NCBI GenBank assembly: GCA_033964015.1
Contig: CM066923.1
Coordinates: 26,176,168 to 26,240,167 of the forward strand
From: Scolanthus callimorphus
Taxonomy: Eukaryota > Cnidaria > Anthozoa > Actiniaria > Edwardsiidae
Length of the DNA: 64,000 nt
Reading direction: 5' to 3'
A program made the position numbers and the translations under genes. Under the pieces are notes generated by a model. It worked only from the letters and a program-made list of their open reading frames with translations. It had not been told where the DNA came from and made no database searches. Below, piece by piece: positions 57,059 through 64,000 of the stretch. Position 1 is the stretch's first letter. Each line of letters starts with the position of its first letter.

Positions 57059-58260
57059 TAATCCTCGACTATCGAGTAGTCTCAAAAAGATATGATGGAA
57101 AAAAACAGGATGCCTCTCTTTGGTGGTTTAGTTTCTGCTCTGATCTCATGCTTTGCCCGGCTTCTTCCCCCTTCTTCCCGGGCGCAATTTCCGTCCAGGA
57201 GTGGCGCTTCCATTTCTTTCTGCTCTTCTACTAGAGATAATTTTAACCAAATTTATCATTCCTTGATCCCTTCCTCATCCCTCGACCCAATGTTTGTATT
57301 CTATGGCTTCCTCATCGCGTATTTTTATCATTTGAGGCGTAATCCGTGATAGCACGGTTCTGCAGTTAGCTGTCATTTCTCGGCTTTGAAACTCCGACTG
57401 GAAGAATTTCAGGAGCAAGCCGGCAAAGAACATACTCCAACTTGATTATTATTCCCCACTCTACCAAATGTTTGGATTCCATGGCTTCTTTTCGGGCATT
57501 TCTCCTTTGAGTAATTATTGTAGGTCGTTTTCAGCCGCTAGCAGCCCTGTAGTCTTTTTATGATGTTGCCAAAACATGTGCCTGCGAATTTACCTTTCAT
57601 GTGAGCATCAGCATCCCCCCCTGACAACGCGCCCCTCCCCCGTTAGTTAGCACTCTTTCCTCCCTCCTGACAACGCGCCCTCCCCCAGTGAGTTGAGCAT
57701 GCTTGACGTCAGGATTGTGACGTCAGGCTTCAGGAACACGTACAACATCCGGGGCTTGCTGAGACGTCCAAAAATCGGATCGACCCCCACGTTTGCTCAA
57801 TAAATTCACACAGGGTACCCAATACTATATTTGCAGTTTTTGACGCTGTTTTCTTAGGTATGGTGCTCCGCTTTGCGTCGGCCTTCGGCCGCCGCAAGGA
57901 GCTCCGCTATTATGAGATATCGTCCACTGTGTCATCTTGGTTGGCATTTAATAAAGAAAACATGGTTTAGTTTAGTAAATGTTACAACATTTATCGTACC
58001 CGAAAATATCGGGCGATTACGAGAAATTATCCCTTCTCTCAAATGTAGACAGGAGCCCTCTAGAAAGTAATTCCGATACCGACATCACACCCCGAAGTCT
58101 AAAGGCCCATTTCTCAAAACGCCCGGTACTATTATCGGGAGAGTTTACGAGGAAGTTTATCGGAACGAGCGGAAACGAGCGAGCGTTTCTCAAAGCTTTC
58201 GGTACGTAACCTCCCGATAGTAATCGGGGCCCCGGAATCAAAATTGTAATTTTAGGATGT
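57059..58260. other. non-coding stretch with two short structures
   Basis: 57610-57700 holds two diverged copies of CCTGACAACGCGCCC.TCCCCC. At 57855-57912 a GC hairpin, GCGTCGGCCTTCGGCCGCCGC, between GGTGCTCCGC and GGAGCTCCGCTA is a solitary terminus like those at 34630 and 45016. CCCGATA/TATCGGG words cluster at 58010-58235. Confidence 0.5.
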
Positions 58261-58990
58261 AACAACGAACTTGTCCAAATACTCGGCAATTTGTCGGCAC
58301 TAGATTACAAAGTAAACTGCTATGTTTGTAATTCCTGCGGGAAAAGTAAAGAAATCAGCAAAAATGTACGAATGAAATTGTGCATTTCATGAGGAGCTTT
58401 ACTCCGTTCAAGATTGCGCAGCGGGAATCGACGATTTTGGTTCAAAATCCAATTAAGTACCCGATATCAATTACTTAAGCCAATTAATACGGCTGCTACG
58501 ATTTTGAAAGCGCCAAAAGACATATGTCATTTCATTATCAATAAAAGACCAGGCTACGAAATAGTTAATGTTATACTTGGAATCGAAACTAGAACACGAG
58601 ATACTGTTACATTCCTGTGTTTGGCGCCTTCACGTTCGGTCCGGTGGTGACATGGGACAAGACTGCAGCTTTAAAGAAGTGATCTTGGCTAATTGTCAAC
58701 GCCAAAAAGATGGTATGCTCTTTCTGAAAGTCTTTGTGGCTGCAAACCGAGGTTATTGGCTAAATACAAGTTTTTTGAGCGCTTCTCAGGCGAAATATCA
58801 AAGGTTAAACTGCAGGATGTCTGGGTTAAAGATGGCGGGTCGACTGCTCCAATGTCCTGGTTTCAGTCACGGGCGATTTACAAATGGCCAACGCCAAGAT
58901 TACTTCTATGTTCATGTATGTTCATGTTCATGCTTTTGGGCTCATCGGCGGGCTTGTGAAACAGAATATCTAGAACTATGATGCCTAAAA
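58261..58990 (+). other. coding-like but unidentified stretch
   Basis: Three overlapping frames, 58414-58650, 58568-58981 and 58693-58959, have a protein-like mix of residues. Examples are CFARLL-free but Trp/Cys-rich runs such as KLQDVWVKDGGSTAP and NRGYWLNTSFLSASQ. No domain, start context or splice structure can be assigned, and the frames compete. It may be a decayed mobile-element frame. Confidence 0.25.
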
Positions 58991-59172
58991 GCTCGTTTCC
59001 CTGATTTCTTCCGATTTGTTCACGCACATTGCAGAGCATATCAACACCGTCGACTTAGCTCATTGCTAGATATCATCGAATGGTGAACCAATACATTCGG
59101 ACAATATTTTTTGAACGACCTTATTGATAGGAGGAGGGGGGCAGACCATGTGCACGAGAATTAGGATATCGA

Positions 59173-60358
59173 ATAGCTGTGATAATTTCACCTGGCTGAC
59201 GGTATAGCTCACCATAAACTAGAGTTGGGGATATCCAAAGAGACCCGGTGCACTATACTGCATAGCTGTGATAATTTCACCTGGCTGACGGTATAGCTCA
59301 CCATAAACTAGAGTTGGGGATATCCAAAGTTTATTGTAGATATTTAATTATTAGAGACCGGTGCACTATACTGCATAGCTGTGATAATTTCACCTGGCTG
59401 ACAGTATAGCTCACCAAACCTAGCGGTGGGGATATCCAAAGTTTATTGTAGATATTTAATTATTATACCCGGTGCACTATACTGCATAGCTGTGATAATT
59501 TCACCTGGCTGACGGTATAGCTCACCAAACCTAGCGGTGGGGATATCCAAAGTTTATTGTAGATATTTAATTATTAGAGACCCGGTGCACTATACTGCAT
59601 AGCTGTGATAATTTCACCTGGCTGACGGTATAGCTCGCCAAAACCTAGCGGTTGGGATGTCCAAAGTTTATTGTAGATATTTAATTATTAGAGACCCGGT
59701 GCACTATACTGCATAGCTGTGATAATTTCACCTGGCTGACAGTATAGCTCGCCAAAACCTAGCGGTTGGGATGTCCAAAGTTTATTGTAGATATTTAATT
59801 ATTAGAGACCCGGTGCACTATACTGCATAGCTGTGATAATTTCACCTGGCTGACAGTATAGCTCACCAAAACCTAGCGGTTGGGATGTCCAAAGTTTATT
59901 GTAGATATTTAATTATTAGAGACCCGGTGCACTATACTGCATAGCTGTGATAATTTCACCTGGCTGACGGTATAGCTCACCAAAACCTAGCGGTTGGGAT
60001 GTCCAAAGTTTATTGTAGATATTTAATTATTAGAGACCCGGTGCACTATACTGCATAGCTGTGATAATTTCACCTGGCTGACGGTATAGCTCACCAAACC
60101 TAGCGGTTGGGATGTCCAAAGTTTATTGTAGATATTTAATTATTAGAGACCCGGTGCACTATACTGCATAGCTGTGATAATTTCACCTGGCTGACGGTAT
60201 AGCTCGCCAAAACCTAGCGGTTGGGATGTCCAAAGTTTATTGTAGATATTTAATTATTAGAGACCCGGTGCACTACACTGCATAGCTGTGATAATTTCAC
60301 CTGGCTGACGGTATAGCTCGCCAAAACCTAGCGGTGGGGATATCCAAAGTTTATTGTA
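59173..60358 (+). repeat. 114 bp tandem array, about 10.5 units
   Basis: Units of 111-114 bp share CCGGTGCACTATACTGCATA, GCTGTGATAATTTCACCTGG, CTGACGGTATAGCTCACC and AGTTTATTGTAGATATTTAA. Starts of GTGCACTATACTG fall at 59249, 59361, 59472, 59585, 59699 and 59813, and so on. The first unit lacks the TTTATTGTAGATATTTAATT segment. Confidence 0.93.
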
Positions 60359-61418
60359 CATTATATTACTAAACGTCTGTGAAATAATATTCTCAACAAA
60401 TTCAGAAAAACAGTGCTCTTGAAGTTGGACAAAAATAGTTAAGCCTCCTACGTAAATTGTTAACTTTGTTAAGGTGATGAACGCTTGTAGGCTTGCTACT
60501 AGGTCAGTAGTGGAGCTCACTAATCCGGCGGGCTTTTCTCGCAAAGGACGACACACACGCTCTGTAGTTTAATATTCCTGGACTCTTTTTGACCTTGTGT
60601 GTATGATATTTATTGAGCGGTTCTGTCAGCACTGAGCATTAATCCTTGGGTGTGAATAGGATGATTACCCGGTTTACTGCTTTGAGCGCGGCATAATATT
60701 ACGGCCCCTGTGGAGCAAAAGTGGACATGAAATGTTCACTAGCCACAGGGGTGCCAAAATCTAGAACGGGGTAAAGCTCCTCATGGGATTGAACATTTAT
60801 TCTATACATTCTTACAATCAACGCGTCAAACTGATTGACAGCTAAGCTGTCAAACGAATCGTTTTAATTGGTTGAGAAGCGAAATGTCCGAATCTGATTG
60901 GCTAAAAAGTCTCCCAGATTATCGGAATGGCGGGAAAAATTTACGGGAAATCTTGGCACTGCGAGGCGAGAACTTTTCGATGACTTTTCGAAGGAAAAAA
61001 AGTACGTTTTCGGCAATTTAAACTTGACTGAGTCTAAGTTGAATAACTAATTTATCCAGAGTGAAAAATCGCAGGAAAATAAATCAATTTTTGACCTTAT
61101 TTTAAGACTTTAAAATGCTTCCCTGTTAGCTTAATTAACGGGAAATGTTTCGATTTTGAAAAAAATATCAGTGATTGGAGGATAGCTTATGACTCCTATT
61201 AGACTCGAGCTCTGAACTTCATGATCGAGAAATAGATTTCCCTGCGATTTTGAGAAAAATAACGTTGACTCGAGGTTGGCTCGTGACTCGTATTTGACTC
61301 GGGCTCGAGTTTGGCTCGTGAAATTAACATACTCGCCTTGATCAAGCGTTCCATTAGATAGAGTGCGATAGAACAGATGATCGAGCGTCTGGTCATTAAA
61401 TGTTTCCTTATTGTTTGG
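60359..61418. other. non-coding stretch
   Basis: CCCCTGTGGA..TGGACATGAAATGTTCAC..CCACAGGGG near 60697-60750 is a small inverted repeat. 61260-61330 has GAGTTTGGCTCGTGAAATTA, shared with 11385-11405 and, reversed, with 51650. One unit of the AFMID 3' minisatellite lies at about 61339-61385. No gene is seen. Confidence 0.5.
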
Positions 61419-62142
61419 ACACTAGCGACATAACGTTATGTTGTTATGGTGCACACTGGTGACATAACGTTATGTTGTTATGGTGCACACTGGCGACATA
61501 ACGTTATGTTGTTATGGTGCACACTGGCGACATAACGTTATGTTGTTATGGTGCACACTGGCGACATAACGTTATGTTGTTATGGTGCACACTGGCGACA
61601 TAACGTTATGTTGTTATGGTGCACACTGGCGACATAACGTTATGTTGTTATGGTGCACACTGGCGACATAACGTTATGTTGTTATGGTGCACACTGGCGA
61701 CATAACGTTATGTTGTTATGGTGCACACTGGCGACATAACGTTATGTTGTTATGGTGCACACTGACGACATAACGTTATGTTGTTATGGTGCACACTGGC
61801 GACGTAACGTTATGTTGTTATGGTGCACACTGGCGACATAACGTTATGTTGTTATGGTGCACACTGGCGACGTAACGTTATGTTGTTATGGTGCACACTG
61901 GCGACATAACGTTATGTTGTTATGGTGCACACTGGCGACGTAACGTTATGTTGTTATGGTGCACACTGGTGACATAACGTTATGTTGTTATGGTGCACAC
62001 TGGCGACGTAACGTTATGTTGTTATGGTGCACACTTGCGACATAACGTTATGTTGTTATGGTGCACACTGGCGACATAACGTTATGTTGTTATGGTGCAC
62101 ACTGGCGACATAACGTTATGTTGTTATGTCGTCAGTGTGCAC
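61419..62142 (+). repeat. 34 bp minisatellite, about 21 units, palindromic core
   Basis: The unit is CACACTGGCGACATAACGTT followed by ATGTTGTTATGGTG. It contains the palindrome ATAACGTTAT. Only a few G/A changes (ACATAACG/ACGTAACG) distinguish units. After the last unit, GTCGTCAGTGTGCAC (to 62142) is the reverse complement of GTGCACACTG.CGAC at each unit start, so the array is closed by an inverted end. Confidence 0.95.
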
Positions 62143-62148
62143 CGCGCA

Positions 62149-63204
62149 TTACTGAAATCATGGATTTGTCACAAAGATTTTCAATATGTCTTAGGAATTT
62201 TTCACATTTTATAGTCGTGGTTATACAACAAGCTAAAAAGAGCTTTGAAAACATAAATTACTGAAATATTTCGTTCAGTTTTGAGCAGGTTTTGAGTTTT
62301 GCAAAACAGCGCGCGCTCTGCTTGACATTGAGAGTGGCGTGATCTTCGTCAGCTTCGCGAGCGTGAAAATTTTTGTCAACCATTTATATATCGTGATTTA
62401 CATCGTCTTTCGGATTTAGACAATAAACCAAGGCCCCCGTCTCCCAGACCACTACACTTACCTAGAGCTTCAAGGGCGATAAAAAACGGTATATTAAACA
62501 ACCACTTATGTCATGCCATGGTAATCTGGCACATTGTATAAATCGCGCGCAGAGCGCATCTAAGGGATGAGACATGTCAACATCTGTAACCTCGCATTTA
62601 TATGGAAATTTGGGATATTAAAGTGCATACATTTACATATTTTACATTTATATTTTGATGATAGGTTCTCAAGTCACATGGCATAGCTACCTCCTACTCG
62701 GTACTAGCCGACGAGGACCACTTCTCCGCCGTCGCAAGCTTAGCTAACCCTCAGTCACTGTTCTCTAAGGTAATCTGCTTCACTATAGCTACGCAATTCT
62801 CGTACCCAGACCTCCCCGCTCGTCTGCTCGCGGGGGAGGGTCGTTGGGGCATGCGCAGAAAGTTGTTTCTCTCAACGGCTCTGTATGTGTCAGTGGCTGT
62901 CACCAGAGCCTCCTCTGCGAGGTTACGAGCCGGAGAGCTCTCGGTTGGAACATGTACTAACGCATCAAATGACATGGAATGCGCACTATGTTATAAACAA
63001 ACTGAAAACAAAAATTTGCCTTGTAGGTTTCGTGTCCGGCTTTAAAGACGATTGAATTCTGTTGATTGTTATCCTAATATGGATTGAATCAAGAACAAAC
63101 TGGAAATATTACAGTTGTTGTTTTTCTCAGCGAAATTCATTCTTCTCAACTCGCCAGGAAATATCAGCAATGATGTCCGTCTGACCATGGAAAAGGTTAC
63201 ATGA
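62149..63204 (+). repeat. duplicated block, copy 2 (AFMID 3' end)
   Basis: Matches 9447-11010 in order and orientation but lacks the 603 bp insertion. It differs by substitutions and by about 85 extra bases near 62425-62530. Copy 2 starts directly after the 34 bp array. Confidence 0.85.
62665..63184 (+). CDS. AFMID: second copy of the last two AFMID exons
   Basis: Exon 62665-62769 is base-for-base identical to AFMID exon 8 (105 bp) and encodes the catalytic-His motif DEDHF. It keeps the acceptor TGATGATAG and donor AAG/GTAATC. Exon 63158-63184 (acceptor CTCGCCAG) encodes EISAMMSV and TGA, with one silent change from exon 9. Both remain in phase. None of the upstream exons (HGGYW, GHSAG or RNSP) was found between 11 and 62.6 kb, so on its own this cannot encode an enzyme. 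It may be a partial duplication, or an alternative distal 3' end reached by splicing over 50 kb, which is unlikely. Flanking intron sequence has diverged by roughly a tenth while the exon has not. Confidence 0.6.
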
Positions 63205-63209
63205 AGAAG

Positions 63210-63905
63210 ACTGGTCTTGATCAAGTGTTCCATTTAGAATGCAATAGGAACGCACGGAACGTTGAGAGGTTGGTATTGATCAAGTGTTCCATTAGAATGT
63301 AATAGATACAGACGACTGAGAAGCTGGCCTTGATCAAGTGGTTCCATTAGATAGAGTGCGATAGAACCAGATGACCGAGAAGCTGGTCTTGATCAAGTGT
63401 TCCATTAGATAGAGTGCGATAGAACCAGATGATCGCGAGGCTGGTCTTGATCAAGTGTTCCATTAGATAGATTGCGATAGAACCAGATGATCGAGAGGTT
63501 GGTCTTGATCAAGTGTTCCATTAGATAGAGTGCGATAGAACCAGATGATCGAGAGGTTTGGCCTTGATGACTTGATGACTGAGAAGCTGGACTTCATCAA
63601 GTGTTCCATTAGAATGCAATAGAAACAGAACGTTGAGAGGCTGGTATTGATCAAGTGTTCCATTAGATAGAGTGCGATAGAACAGATGATCGAGAGGCTG
63701 GCCTTGATCAAGTGTTCCATTAGAATGCAATAGAAATTGATGACCGAGAAGCTGGTCTTGATCAAGTGTTCCATTAGATAGAGTGCGATAGAACCAGATG
63801 ATCGAGAGGCTGGCCTTGATCAAGTGTTCCATTAGAATGCAATAGAAATTGATGACTGAGAAGCTGGCCTTGATCAAGTGTTCCATTAGAATGCAATAGA
63901 GAGAC
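63210..63905 (+). repeat. AFMID 3' minisatellite, expanded copy
   Basis: About 12 units alternate between two forms: TTGATCAAGTGTTCCATTAG followed by either ATAGAGTGCGATAGAACCAG or AATGCAATAGAAA. It corresponds to 11018-11374 but is about twice as long. Reverse-strand frames of up to 142 codons (MEHLIK repeats) arise from the periodicity and are not credible genes. Confidence 0.9.
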
Positions 63906-64000
63906 CTCACAGGTGTTGAGGGCTTTTGGATGGACACACTGAAAACCATGGCCCCAAATGGCCTGAATATCAGAGATGAACTCTAGAACTCAGCCCTTTA
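63906..64000. other. right edge, no feature
   Basis: Unique sequence with no motif recognised; it may continue into a feature outside the window. Confidence 0.4.

Noticed and set aside
61419..62142. CRISPR-like or origin iteron array
   Set aside because: No spacers between units; an origin role has no support beyond the palindromic unit.
63463..63949. Reverse-strand frames of 103 and 142 codons (MEHLIK repeats)
   Set aside because: They are translations of the AFMID 3' minisatellite, open in overlapping frames.

Overview
The window is eukaryotic nuclear DNA: coding sequence is split into short exons with GT/AG introns, genes are sparse, and most of the 64 kb is repeats. An animal is certain from the gene content. 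A cnidarian such as a coral or sea anemone is my best guess, from the TPR-CHAT gene and the many palindromic elements, but nothing here proves it.

Genes. (1) 4.24-11.00 kb, + strand: kynurenine formamidase (AFMID-like), rebuilt from nine exons whose phases all agree; the N-terminal exon or exons were not found. (2) 13.30-13.57 and 15.19-15.46 kb, - strand: two copies of a possible two-exon 3' end of an unidentified membrane protein, inside a 1.89 kb tandem duplication. (3) 30.82-33.76 kb, + strand: a TPR-CHAT protein (TPR repeats followed by a caspase-like CHAT protease domain) broken by several frameshifts. (4) 49.62-50.62 kb, + strand: fragment of an arylacetamide deacetylase/hormone-sensitive-lipase type hydrolase, also frameshifted. 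(5) 56.10-56.37 kb, + strand: a small, weak fragment resembling the N-terminus of Crypton-derived proteins. (6) 62.67-63.18 kb, + strand: a second copy of the last two AFMID exons in a duplicated block.

Repeats by region. 0-12 kb: small palindromic elements in and around AFMID, including a 603 bp hAT-like insertion in its last intron. 12.26-16.05 kb: tandem duplication whose junction lies in a 140 bp palindrome. 17.3-22.3 kb: hairpins and a 3.2 kb inverted-repeat element holding smaller elements. 22.5-29.3 kb: three large foldback structures in a row, one split by a 2.1 kb element, one built around a minisatellite. 34.6-39.0 and 44.8-46.8 kb: arrays rich in the palindrome TGACGTCA, interrupted by a 2.0 kb element with a perfect 8 bp target duplication. 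42.28-43.75 kb: PIF/Harbinger-like element. 47.2-49.6 kb: 47 bp and 45 bp minisatellites running straight into the hydrolase exon. 59.2-60.4 and 61.4-62.1 kb: 114 bp and 34 bp arrays; 63.2-63.9 kb: a minisatellite shared with the AFMID 3' region.

How it fits together. The genes do not form a pathway. The theme is a gene-poor region shaped by foldback and MITE insertion, local tandem duplication and minisatellite growth. AFMID has stayed intact through it, while the TPR-CHAT and lipase-like genes appear to have decayed or suffer from base-level assembly errors. All family assignments rest on motif recognition by eye; no database search was run.
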